A stretch of DNA of 64,000 nucleotides. Source: Poa pratensis (Eukaryota; Streptophyta; Magnoliopsida; Poales; Poaceae). Below, one piece after another: positions 23,653 through 34,713 of this stretch. Under the pieces are notes generated by a model. It was not told where the DNA came from, searched no databases, and was given only the letters and a program-made list of their open reading frames with translations. The number at the start of each line of letters is the position of its first letter. Position 1 is the stretch's first letter. The translations under genes and the position numbers were made by a program. Location: positions 2,013,423 through 2,077,422 of the forward strand of contig CAMZMU010000081.1 in NCBI GenBank assembly GCA_947311845.1, given 5' to 3'.

Positions 23653-24613
23653 AAATTATTACTCCTTTTTGTGTCAATGTTTACCAAGCTCATGAGGACG
23701 GGGTGGATGTCTTTATGTCAACTGTCAAACAGACTTTACCACCGGACTAGCGGCATATACATCCGCTTATCCATTAATTTTGCAAAAAGAGCTGGCAAAT
23801 GGGGTGCCCAGTCCCAATTAATTACAACTTTAACCGCTTAATTCTCTTCACATTTTTGCCCTGATTTATCAGTCAAGCAATGACAAACAGTGAAATATCT
23901 GCATGTGTAAACAAAAGAGAAGAGGGATGATCTGCCTTGCTGGTAGAAATAACGTCCTTCATGGGAGCCGCTCTTAAAAGTCTGGTTGGCAGGGGTCATA
24001 TTGTACTTTCCATTTTCTGATTCGTTGACAATTAACAAACACCTCCAAAACTTATTTTTACTCTCTATATGATTTCAAAAACTTAAAAAGCTCTAGCACA
24101 TGATTTAATCCCTGCTTCCCTCTGCGAAGGGCCTTTCTTTTACTTTTATGTTGAGTCAGTTTTCCTACTTCTTTCTATCTCAGAAGCAAACACTAGTGTC
24201 AACTTTGGTGCAACAATTTTTATATGCTTGTATATTGCACTTATTATATTGCTTTGTGTTGACAAATATCCATGAGATATATATGTTGAAAGTTGAAAGC
24301 AATTGCTGAAGCTTAAATCTTCCTTTGTGTTGGTTAAATACCTTTTACTTAGAATCTATTGCTTTATGAGTTAACTCTTATGCAAAACTCTTTGATGCTT
24401 GTCTCGAAAGTACTATTCATGAAAAGTTTTTGCTTATATGATTCAGTTGTTTGCTCATTATCTACTTGCTAGCAAACTATAGACCATTGACCTGGATCAC
24501 TTCATTCATAACATGTGCTTTACAATACTATTTGATCAAGATTATGATTGTAGCATGTCACCTCAGAAATTATTTTGTTTTTATCGTTTTACCTACTCGA
24601 GGACGAGTAGAAC

Positions 24614-24629
24614 TAAGCTTGGGGATGCT
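24614..24629 (+). promoter_or_regulatory. Polypurine tract of the Athila-like element
   Basis: TAAGCTTGGGGATGCT lies directly before the 3' LTR start at 24630. Confidence 0.7.
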
Positions 24630-26191
24630 TGATACGTCTCAAACGTATCTATAATTTCTGATGTTCCATGTTGATATTATACCAATTGTTACATGTTTTT
24701 ATACACTTCATAGCATTTTTATGCATTTTCTGGGACTAACCTATTAACAAGATGCCACAGTGCCAGTTCCTGTTTTCTGCTGTTTTTGTATTCCAGAAAA
24801 GCTAGTCTGGAAATATTCTCGGAATTGGACGAAACTTGGACAGACCTCCTATTTTTCCAACACGTACACGGAGTCCAAAGGAGAGACGGAGGGACCGAGG
24901 AGGCGCCACACCATGGGCGGCGGGCCCCCCCCCGCCGTGGTGTGGGCCCCTCGGGTCGCTCCAGCCGCCGCCCTTTCGCCTATTTATTCATCTTCACGGG
25001 AAAACCCTAACACCCGAGCCATTATCCACGAAAAGTTCCAGAGACGCCGCCGCCGTCAACCCTAGCTCGGGAGGGTTCAGAAGCTCTTCCCGGCACCCTG
25101 CCGGAGAGGGGAATCATCACCGGAGGGCTCTACATCACCATGCCTGCCTCCGGAGTGATGCGTGAGTAGTTCATCCTTGGACTACGGGTCCATAGCAGTA
25201 GCTAGATGGTTGTCTCTCCACTTTATGCTATCATGTTTAGATCTTGTGAGCTGCCTATCATGATCAAGATCATCTTATTGTAATGCTACATGTTGTGTTT
25301 GCTGGGATCCGATGAATATTGAATACTATGTCAAGTTGATTATCAATCTATCTTATATGTTATTTATGATCTTGCATGCTTTCCGTTACTAGTAGATGCT
25401 TTGGCCAAGTAGATGCTTGTAACTCCAAGAGTTAGTATTTATGCTAGATAGTGGGTTCATGCCTCCGGTAATCTGGGAGAGTGACACAACTTCTAAGATT
25501 GTGGATGTGCTGTTGCCACTAGGGATAAAATAACCGATGCTTAGCTTAAGGGTGCGCCGTTAGGTCTAATGCATTTGTTTACATTACGCACATTACTTAA
25601 TGTGATTATCCGTTGCTTGCAACTTAATACCAACGGGGAACTCGGTATGACAACCTGGAGGTGGATTATTAGTCATAGACGCTGTTGGATAACGGTCTAT
25701 GTATTTTGTCGTAATGCCCACATGAATATCATAGTAATCATCATGTCATATATATGCATTGTCATGCGCTCAATATTTTGTCAATTGCCCAGCTGTAATT
25801 TGTTCACCCAGCATGTTAGTTATCTTTTATGGAGAGACACCACTAGTGAACTGTGGACCCCGGTCCATTCTTTTACACTGATAATACAACCAACTGCAAT
25901 CATTGTTCCTTTTCATTCTCTGCAATTTACTACTGTTTTCCACACCATACGTTTAATCTTTGTTTTCAGCAAGCCGGTGAGATTGACAACCTCACTGTTT
26001 CGTTGGGGCAAAGTAGTTTGATTGTGTTGTGTGCAGGTTCCACGTCAGCGCGCCACTGACAACCTTCAGAAGTGATTTCTTACTCCTACTGGTTCGATTA
26101 AACCTTGGTTTCATACTGAGGGAAACTGCTGCTACGCTGCTTCATATCTTCCTCTTGGGGTCTCCCAACGAACGTGTGATCCACGTCATCA
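24630..26191 (+). repeat. 3' LTR of the Athila-like element
   Basis: 1562 bp, TGATACG...CATCA, followed by the target duplication ATTAT at 26192-26196. Confidence 0.95.
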
Positions 26192-27277
26192 ATTATTGTT
26201 CGCCAACGAATTTTGGCCTAGCCAAACATCCTCCCAAAATCGCACTTGAAGACCATTCCCAACCTCAAATCTTCCACGTGTGAAAAAAACATTTTTTGCC
26301 CTCATTAGCCCCTTCTAGAAAGGGGAGTCAGGAGGTTGAGCTTCAACTTGAGCTAACGTCTTCTAATAAAGATACGTGTTGATCAAGAGCTCCTACCATA
26401 CACCTTGCTCATTAAGCAATTTAAAAATCCATTTGCATAGCAAACATTTGTTTTTTATATCTAAAACGTAAATGCCGAGCCCCCCTTGCTCCTTTGGCCG
26501 GAACACAATGTTCCACTTTGTTAATCTGTATTTTCTCTTCTTTTGATCACTTTGCCAAAAAAATCTTGATATGTAAATATTTAATCTTTTCAATACCCTT
26601 TAAGTATTTCAAAGAAAGAGAGCAAGACCATTGGTAAACTTGTAGGAACGGAATTAATCAGAACGAGGCAATCTCCGTATGAGAGCATCTTTCCTATCCA
26701 CGATCCCAGTTTGCGCTCAAACCGATCCTCTACTGGCTTCCATTCTTTGTTTAACAATTTTCTATAATGGATTGGGATGCCAAGGTATTTAAACGGTAAA
26801 GACCCGGCCCACATCCAAAAATCTGTCTATATTCATTAATATCATCATTAGCCTTTCCAAAACAATATATTTCACTCTTGTGAAAATTGATTTTGAGTCC
26901 AGATAATTCCGCAAAGAAGGATAATATGAGTTCCATATTTACTGCCTTATCTAAGTCATGCTCTAAAAAACAAAATGGTGCCATCCGCATATTGGAGTAT
27001 TGATACCCCACCGTCGACTAGATGTGGTATCAATCCACCCACTTGGCCATCTTCTTTTGCTCGTGTAATAAGAATTGCCAACATATCAACCACTAAGTTA
27101 AACAAAATGGGTGATAGCGGATCGCCTTGCCTTAGCCCTTTGAGAGTTTGGAAATAATGACCAATGTCATAATTTACCCGAACTCCAACACTTCCTCCTT
27201 GAACAAACCTGGCAATCCATTCACACCATTGCGGTGCAAATCCTTTCATGCGCAAAACTTGTTGTAAGAAATTTGGA
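26192..27277 (-). pseudogene. LINE, - strand, reverse transcriptase part
   Basis: This is the 5' continuation of the LINE at 17239-18206. Minus-strand frames give reverse transcriptase motifs: KGLRQGDPLSPILFNLVVDM, the catalytic box reading YADG where YADD is expected, KINFHKSEIYCFGKA, PFKYLGIPIHYRKL and GGLGIYVLDIKNKCLL. Frames change near 26590, 26780 and 26990. The element is 5'-truncated at 27277, beside the target duplication ACCTGCTG (27278-27285). Without the Athila-like insert it is about 2.05 kb. Confidence 0.88.
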
Positions 27278-27285
27278 ACCTGCTG

Positions 27286-27646
27286 TTGGGGATTGAGCTG
27301 ACATCTGGGCAACCTGACGTTGTCACTTGGTGCCTCACAGCGAGCGGCTCTTACTCCGTGATATCTGCCAACAAATTGCAGTATGAAGGTTCCATCAGGT
27401 TTACCTTCACTGCCACTATCTGGTGCAGCGAAGCCCCGCTAAAATGCCGCATATTCGCCAGGTTAACAATGCTAGAAAAGTGCCTTACAGCTGACAACCT
27501 GATGAAGCGCGACTGGTCTCACAACCCTTGGTGCGTCCTAGGTCTCAGCACGCAGGAAACGGCAGTGCATCTCCTGGCTTCTTGCCCTGTTGTCGTGCGC
27601 CATTGGGTGAAGATCTTGGCTACTACGAACCTTCCCTCCTCGCTTG
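27286..27646 (+). pseudogene. LINE ORF2 fragment, + strand, part 2 (zf-RVT)
   Basis: This continues the outer LINE from 17238. The translation has PDVVTWCLTASGSYSVISA, then APLKCRIFARLTMLEKCLTADNL and a zinc-binding-like HNPWCVLG...HLLASCPVV. It is interrupted at 27646 by a solo LTR and resumes at 29762. Confidence 0.85.
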
Positions 27647-29761
27647 TGTTGGATGTATGCCCAAAAGGCAATGTATTTATACATCTTATTCATTAATTAT
27701 GTTTTGTGTTTACTATGCTATAACTGCTATGGTTTCTGAATACGTTATTCAGGAGAAAGCACATACGCACGTGTAGAAAACACGAACAATAAAATGTACC
27801 CTAGTCTTTTCTACGGACTAATTTGTTGAATGCTTGATGACTATGCTTTCATGGTCATGGACATTGTATATGTCAGCATCAATGAGTGGCATATTGTTGG
27901 AGAACAATATGGCTGGGTAGACCCAAGTTTTGGTATGCTAAGAGATTCTGTTTGTTTTGTCGTTGGCCTTATCTCAAAAATATTATTATACGACATGTCC
28001 TAGAACCATGAAGTTATTAAGATTGTGTATACAGGAAGAATTACTTTGGTGCTATCATTCTTCATGTCCGTAACAGGGTGAACAAAACGGCAGTCACTGG
28101 GTAGTTACGAAAGTGTGCATATATCTTAATGTTCTAAGATGGGAGATTACTCCTCTCCTAAAGAGAGATACGCCCTGGGCCCACTCGGTATGAGAGGTAT
28201 CCATATGTTCTGCAGACAATGCATGGTGACGTTACACCATGTGGGATATTGTAATACGGGAACGAGTAAAGGGAACATGCCAGTTAACGAGGTAGACAAA
28301 GATGTAGTGAATCAGTGAAAGATTCATGGTAACATCAACGGATCTATATGTCGGGTAAAGTTCTGGTATCACGGGTAATGGGAATGATGTATTAGTAATC
28401 AACAGGTTCAACAGAGTGTCTTCGCATAACGGTAGCAGTTATTCAGGTCGTCCTCGGGCCTGACCCTGATCGGTGATTAGATGAGCACATCTAATTATAG
28501 CCACACGTTATCGAACCTGTAGGGTGACCACGCTTAAACTAGGATTGGTTAGTTGTGTATATTGGTTGGTTTGGACCATAGCGAGAGAGTATCATCGGAG
28601 TGGTATCTGCGTGATAGATATGTTTATATCAGAGAGACTACAAAGGCAGACATTAGATGTCTCGGTGTGATAGAAGTTACTATCACACTCGGATTGATTC
28701 TGAGGGTTTATATGGATGGTGATATTTATCCGGAGTATTTTGTCTGCGGACACTAGGTGTCCCAGATCATATAAATGTGTTTATATGACAAGTAATTAAT
28801 TCCGGGAATATTCTGTAATAGGAAATATTCAATTGGGAATTAATTAGACAAAATATTAATTAATTAAATATTGATTTATTTAATTAATTAATAACTATTG
28901 GAAAAATATTAAATAGTAAAGGCCAATAAAAGGTGGGGCCCATGTGGCAGCCGCACCACCAAGTGGTGGTGAGCCAATGCGCCATGGGGGGAGGCTCCTC
29001 TCCAGCCGAAACCCTAGTGGGCCCTTGGGGCCCATGGGGGGGAGGCGGCGGCGGCCAAGGTCCGGCCTAGGTGGGCCCCACCCCCGAGGTCGGTGCGGCC
29101 TAGGGTGGGCCCCACCCGAGGCGGCGGCGGTGGAAGGCAAGGGGGAGGGGAGTTGGAGTTGGACTCCAACTAGGGCCGGCGGCTTGGGGGTTGGGGTTCT
29201 TCCCCTTCCCCAAGTGTCCCCACCCCTTGGGCCACCTATATAAACCCTCACCCCCCTCCTATTTGGAGACACACAAGTTGAGACAAGTTCTCTCAAGTTT
29301 AGATCTATTCTAATTGGATTAGAGGGAACCTCTCTAGTTTAGAGGGATCCTCTCTGATTAGACTAGGTCTAATCTCTCTCTCTCCTTCTGATGTGTTGAG
29401 ATCTCCACCTTCATATACGCCAGTAGTGCTTCAAACTTGGACGGCGAAGCCCTGCTGAACCTCACCCGGTGTACGCGTGCAGGCTCTCAGAGGGGTGAGA
29501 CGTTTGACCCTCACTCTGCTAGACCAAGGATATCGGGAATGGAGAAGACGGCGAAATCTCTCTACCAGGCTTGGTTGAGAGAATTTTCTTCATACTACTT
29601 CAACTACGTCATCAGCGCTTATTCCGCGACTTCGGTGCTGGTAACGTATTCAGTCTAGATCTACGGATCTTTGTATTCACATGTATCTTCATAGTATAGA
29701 TCTTGGGCTGTTGCGTAGCATGGTAGTCGAAATTTTTATATTTCCGTTGCGCAACCCAATA
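27647..29761 (+). mobile_element. Solo LTR (2.1 kb) inserted in the LINE
   Basis: The element starts TGTTGGATGTATGCCC and ends GTTGCGCAACCCAATA. It is flanked by the 5-bp target duplication GCTTG (27642-27646 and 29762-29766), and LINE coding resumes directly after it. There is no internal region or second LTR, so this is a solo LTR left by recombination. The last bases are TA rather than CA, probably a mutation. A TATA motif (CTATATAAACC) lies near 29235, downstream of a GC-rich block (28940-29220) in which the open frames on both strands are not genes. A shortened relative is at 53409-54239. Confidence 0.85.
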
Positions 29762-29766
29762 GCTTG

Positions 29767-30150
29767 ATCCTGCCACAACCACAACGTCGCTTGAGAAATG
29801 GCTCTCCGACAGTTACTTGCAGCTTCCCAAGCCGAGACACAAGAGTTGGACTAGCCTGGTTCACCTTGCCTGGTGGAAAATCTGGAAAGAGCGTAATTCA
29901 CGCATATTCCACAACACTGCAATTTCGCTATCCCAGATCCATCACCGTATCCTCGACGAAGCAATTAATTGGAAGAATGCAGGAAGGACCTTGGTTCATG
30001 CTATGATTCACAGACCCAGTGAGCCTGATTGATTTGACTTGCCTTTTTGTTCTTAGCTCTTAGCTTTTTTTCTCTTTTCATGTTTCGTTTCTCTTCCTTG
30101 GCTTCTGGTCAAACTTTGCACTCCCTATTTATTGTAATGAAAATAAGCTA
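29767..30150 (+). pseudogene. LINE ORF2 C-terminus and 3' end, + strand, part 3
   Basis: The end of the outer LINE: LVHLAWWKIWKERNSRIFHN, then HRILDEAINWKNAGR and a stop near 30030. A T-rich 3' region ending near TTATTGTAATGAAAATAAGC resembles plant LINE 3' ends. Confidence 0.8.
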
Positions 30151-30965
30151 ATCTGCCTTTTCGTCATAATTTTTGTGTGCATCCTTGTTTTTTTGGTTTA
30201 TCTGACGTATAATAAATATATATGGGGTGAACATATTCTCTCACATGGAATATGATAGAACACAAAACGTTATAGGTAGGAGAAAGAATAATGAGAATTT
30301 TCATTTTAGCTCATCCACACTTTCTTCCCCTTGTTTACTCTAGTTGTATTGAATTAAAAGAATGTTTTCACCGCCCATTTCAAATACATAGCTTAAACTT
30401 TCAGTATGGGTTTAAATAATTCTCCTAGCATGTATCTAGTTTCCACGGTCCACATTTTTTACGGCTAACATTATTGGCTTACCTGTTAAAAAATGGAATC
30501 TTAATGCACTTTGACTACTTAGTAACATTTTAAATTATGGATAATGTTGCTAGAGAACTACACGACTGTGCAATTCCAGAATTACGGCAATGTCAACCAA
30601 CTTTGTTAGATACGATTATATTTGAGAGAAATATGTCACTCTTCCCTATAGTTTTACTTTATATTCATGTTTTAAAGCTTAAATGTGAAAACAACAACGC
30701 ATGCCTTTGTTTCTGGAAACCCACGTGTGTTTATTTTGAAAACCGTGGGCTGATAACTTTCAGCTCCATACATGTCTTGTGCTAAATATTATTTTAATTG
30801 ACATGGCAATTTCAAGCTATTTTCTAAGGAAAATAAGATTCGTAAAACATGCACTCAAGAAAAGCATAAAAACATAGCAAGGTAGGCCATAACATATACT
30901 TGGGACAAAGGGTTAACATGCACTAAGAGGAAGGGAATCGAACACAGTGCAAGAAAGGGCCACAA
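30151..30965. other. AT-rich intergenic DNA
   Basis: No gene, repeat end or coding signature was found. Confidence 0.4.
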
Positions 30966-31305
30966 TATACCCGAAGGCAGTGCAACTTACTCTAGATAGT
31001 GCAAAGGCAAGCTCGTCAAGACATATCAACATAGGATCAAGTTTGGACCATCTCGTCTGGACTCGTACAGATGTTTTGGACGCTCACTTTCAAAGATATT
31101 TTATTTTTCGTATTCAAATCTCAAACAATCCCACAAACCCACATGTGCCCTCGAAACCAGGGTGTGTCAAGTGGCGTGCTGTGATTCTCCTGTGGGCAGG
31201 AGAAACCCACATCTGTCCACTTGTCGCGTGGGGATGGGCTAAAGTTACACTCCTAATAAGCGCGCCCTTAAACTACTGTTTCTGTTGGACCATTCTTGAA
31301 AATAT
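30966..31305 (+). repeat. Dispersed repeat, copy 1 (about 340 bp)
   Basis: The sequence from CGAAGGCAGTGCAACTTACTC to CTACTGTTTCTGTTGGACCATTC matches 52257-52595 with small indels. Shared marks include GACATATCAACATAGGATC, CAAGTGGCGTGCTGTGATT and AAGCGCGCCCTTAAACTACTG. No terminal inverted repeat or coding capacity is seen; its class is unknown. Confidence 0.85.
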
Positions 31306-31784
31306 TGTCTTATTCACCTCTAAGCCCCTTCTCGTCCACTACCACTGTCACCATGGCCTCCTCGTTAATGATTTGTTTTACATGTTTCCTGCAATCCCAA
31401 AACCATATAACCATGTTTTGTTGTCTGATATAGGGGTTCCAAGAAATATAATCATGTTCCAAATGACGAATTCTTTGTTTGTACGACATGAATAGTTTGC
31501 TATCATATCTACTTTCTTGAAGTTACTCTAGGCTAAAGTGGAATGGAGTTAAACGGTCTAACAAACATCTTGTCCCCTTCTCATGCGCCCTCCTCGTTAT
31601 GTATTACCGCCAGAACGATCTCCACCTAATTCTTGGTTTCACATATTCCCTAACACCGCAAACCATAACAGACCTGCTACAAAATGTCGGTCCAAGGCCC
31701 GTAGAGGCTTCGACAAACTAGCTCATACCAATTCCACTGCAAGGCCAAGTCATTTTTAGGGTTTTCCTCATCTTGTCCCTCGCC

Positions 31785-32297
31785 TAGTTATAAAAAGGCA
31801 TCTAGCCCCCCCCCCCCCCCCCCTCCATCGTCCCTCGCCGCAAACCTCCCATTCTCTCCATTCTATATCCACCTTGTCCCAATCCACAACACACCTTCTA
31901 CTTTTGCGGTGATTATAGTTGAGGTCAATATTCTACTTGGCTAGATTTTTTTACCGCATCTTCAAAGTAGATAAATATCCTAGTTTTATCATGACAGTGC
32001 TTCGTCGGTCACCGTGGAGGCAAGCATAAGGTGAGGAAGCACATGGCTAATCATCTCCGCAACCAGTTCGTTGAGTCCAAGGTGAGCAAGAGTGTCATAG
32101 ATCAACACATCGATACAAAGAACTTTGTGTGCAAGGTGGAGAAGGACATGTTGGATCAACCCGATGATGTTTTGATAGTGGAATTAAAGCCGGATGTCGC
32201 CTCGAGCTGGTTGGGCAAAAACAAATTTGGTATGTTCACTCTGCCCTTCTTTACCATCTTTGTAGTATTCTCATATGTGTTTTTAGAAGTGCAATGA
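31785..32297 (+). other. Promoter-like stretch with a short open frame, unassigned
   Basis: A TATA-like GTTATAAAAAGGC at about 31790 is followed by an 18-base C run (31806-31823), a pyrimidine-rich leader-like sequence and a short open frame (32031-32297, starting MRKHMANHLRNQFVESK, ending in a hydrophobic stretch FFTIFVVFSYVFL). No family is recognised. The 3' part may be intron read-through, since GGTATGTTC at about 32229 could be a donor site. This may be the broken first exon of a gene or chance. Confidence 0.25.
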
Positions 32298-32760
32298 CCT
32301 ATTGTGAAGATAAGGGTATGTGGCCACAGTGTAGAATAAGATTAATCCTAAAGCATGGTAACTATGTTCTAGCATCAGAGCAACTATGTGACCAATTCAA
32401 GTATTATTTTATCTACTGGCATGTCTTTTGTATGTTTTTTAACTTATAGAGGGGATTCCCTTGATACACCAAAATCATGCCACAAAATAGCGCACACGCT
32501 AATCTGAGAACCTGTCATTTGTTCCTTAACACCCCTTTCTATTTGCACGGTCATTGCACCTCTAATATCTTTCTTCACGCCTTCGTATGTATTGAAATAG
32601 GCCCAGTTGAAAATTGGTACCACAATAATGAAAATTTCCAATATTATACAAAATAAATGAAAATCTAAATATTGCACGATAATAAATGCACTAAACTTGG
32701 TAGAAATTAATTAAAAAATCTAAAAGTGGCACCACAATAAATGACAAGATATGGCACAAA

Positions 32761-33996
32761 GGCTGTGTTTGGTTGGGATTTTAGAGCTAGATTCACTACC
32801 AAGAAGCTAGAATCTAAACCAAAGGGGTACAATAGCCTTCACAACTTTCACAACGCAGCAGATTTTGCTAGTGTAAAATGGAATCAGCTGTACCCCCAGA
32901 TTCCACTGCGTCGCGTCCAACCCAAAAGATGGAAATTACCCGCCGATGCCACTGGCAAGTGAAACTGGCCGGTTCATTTTCTTTTTTTCTCCGATCTTCC
33001 TCTGCCTCTCTCCACAGTCCACGCCACCAACCGCTCAGCTCCGCCCGCACTCCACCGACAGCCTCGCCGCGCCGACCAGGAGGAAGAAGCCCAGCCCCCG
33101 CGCCGGTGGAGGGAGGACCGGGGCCGGGCGGCGTGAGCAGGGGCGGTGGAGACCGACGGTGGGGCGGCGCCGGTGGAGGCTCGGGTGCGCCTGGGCGAGG
33201 GCCGGCCGGGGCCGACGGCCGGACGGCGGCGGGAGGAAGAGGAGAGGGGAGCACGGAGCCGGGGCGCGGCGCGGCGCGGCCCGGAGGTGGCGGAGGGAGG
33301 ACCGGGCCGGGCGGCGTGAGCAGGGGCGGTGGAGACCGACGGTGGGGCGGCGCCGGTGGAGGCTCGGGTGCGCCTGGGCGAGGGCCGGCCGGACGGCGGC
33401 GGGAGGAAGAGGAGAGGGGAGCACGGAGCCGGGGCGCGGCGCGGCGCGGCCAGGAGGTGGCGGAGGGAGGACCGGGGCCGGGCGGCGTGAGCAGGGGCGG
33501 TGGAGACCGACGGTGGGGGCGGCGCCGGTGGAGGCTCGGGTGCGCCTGGGCGAGGGCCGGCCGGGGCCGACGGCCGGACGGCGGCGGGAGGAAGAGGAGA
33601 GGGGAGCACGGAGCCGGGGCACGGCGCGGCGCGGCCAGGAGGTGGCGGAGGGAGGACCGGGGCCGGGCGGCGTGAGCAGGGGCGGTGGAGACCGACGGTG
33701 GGGGCGGCGCCGGTGGAGGCTCGGGTGCGCCTGGGCGAGGGCCGGCCGGGGCCGACGGCCGGACGGCGGCGGGAGGAAGAGGAGAGGGGAGCACGGGGTG
33801 AGCACTGGCTCGGTGGTGCGGTGGCGTCGGGTGCGTGCGTTGTGGTGTTGCGAGGAAGAGGATAAGGCCAGGAATCTAAAGTTGTTAAAACCAAACAACT
33901 TTCAGCTTTCCCACAGTTGTCAGCTCACAGCAGATTTTTCACAGCAGATTTCCCACAGCTGATTTTCAGGAATCTACAGCTCAACCAAACACACCC
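32761..33996. mobile_element. Terminal-inverted-repeat transposon with GC-rich core (PIF/Harbinger- or hAT-like)
   Basis: The left end GGCTGTGTTTGGTTGGGATT and the right end, read inward, GGGTGTGTTTGGTTGAGCTG are imperfect inverted repeats, flanked by AAA on both sides (32758-32760 and 33997-33999). The TGTTTGGTT end is common in grass TIR elements. Near the right end a CAGCAGATTT/CACAGCAGATT motif repeats several times. No transposase is present. A 3-bp duplication favours PIF/Harbinger, but TAA/TTA would be the usual target, so the superfamily is not settled. Confidence 0.65.
33111..33798. repeat. Four-copy GC-rich tandem repeat (170-185 bp units)
   Basis: Units begin GGGAGGACCGGG at 33111, 33295, 33465 and 33650. 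They contain CGGCGTGAGCAGGGGCGGTGG, GAGACCGACGGTGGGG and CGGACGGCGGCGGGAGGAAG. The second unit lacks 14 bp. All six-frame open frames here, up to 338 codons on either strand, arise from this stop-poor repeat and are not genes. Confidence 0.92.
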
Positions 33997-34713
33997 AAAA
34001 TATATGAGAATCCAAAGATTACACGGCAATAAATGAAATTCCAAATATCAAAACATTCAATTTCGTACAAAAAAAAGAAAATGCAATCTCAATGACAACG
34101 GAGGTAAAAATTTATAACCTTCCTAAAATAAATGAAAAATATTCCAATCATTAATACCACTGAGCACACCTAAAAATACCCACATTAATATTTTCCCAAA
34201 AAACAAACATTCTCTCAAACTTTACATTAAACCCCTCTCATATAAATGCTTAAATTTTTTTTAAACAACAATGATTAACTCGTCAAATTCTTCGTATTTC
34301 TAGTGTACTTTTTTAAAAACTCGTCTGGCTTCCCTACTATTTATAAGCTCTGGGACTTCACATATTTTTATTTGCCCCATTCTCGCTCCTATTATTTTAT
34401 TTTTCTCACTTTAGAATTTAGAGTCCTTGAAGTTTGGGAAAAGAAATTTGCATAGTGGTTAAGAATTTTGAGGCCTTTCGTTGTTGCATCGCTGATTTCG
34501 GTCATATTATCAATTTTATTCTCTTATTTCACATTTTATCTTGGATGATTTCTGGCCGTGTTCTAGAGAGATAAAATTATCACTGTCAATTTTCCACTTT
34601 CCTTCGAATTTCTTGGTATTTTTTTTCAAAAAAAGGAGCACTTCGTCCAGTCACTTTGAGGGACATACGTAAGAAATAATTAAGCTTGAATTTTGGTTAT
34701 TTTGTTGGGAACC
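33997..34713. other. Upstream flank of the AHL-type gene
   Basis: AT-rich DNA with no open frame or repeat termini. It may hold the promoter and 5' leader of the AT-hook gene; no clear TATA box was assigned. Confidence 0.35.

Larger units (their letters stand above)
22060..24629. other. Non-coding 3' internal region of the Athila-like element
   Basis: This stretch replaces the expected reverse transcriptase and integrase. It is AT-rich. Two extra purine-rich copies of AAGCTTGGGGATGC lie near 22705 and 22760 in addition to the functional one next to the 3' LTR. A minus-strand ORF lies at 23422-23652. Confidence 0.7.
18207..26191 (+). mobile_element. Complete Athila-like Gypsy LTR retrotransposon lacking reverse transcriptase and integrase
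   Basis: The two long terminal repeats start TGATACGTCTCAAACGTATC and end GATCCACGTCATCA. A 5-bp target duplication ATTAT lies at 18202-18206 and 26192-26196, inside the - strand LINE. The internal region has an Athila-type primer site, a gag and an aspartic protease, but then only about 2.5 kb with no reverse transcriptase or integrase, so the element must be moved by a relative. The layout (about 8 kb, LTRs about 1.57 kb) resembles the Sabrina/WHAM group of Triticeae Athila relatives; that family assignment is from memory and unverified. Confidence 0.93.

Noticed and set aside
32868..33962. Open frames of 260-338 codons on both strands
   Set aside because: They are products of the stop-poor GC-rich tandem repeat at 33111-33798; several frames are open at once and the sequence is low in complexity.
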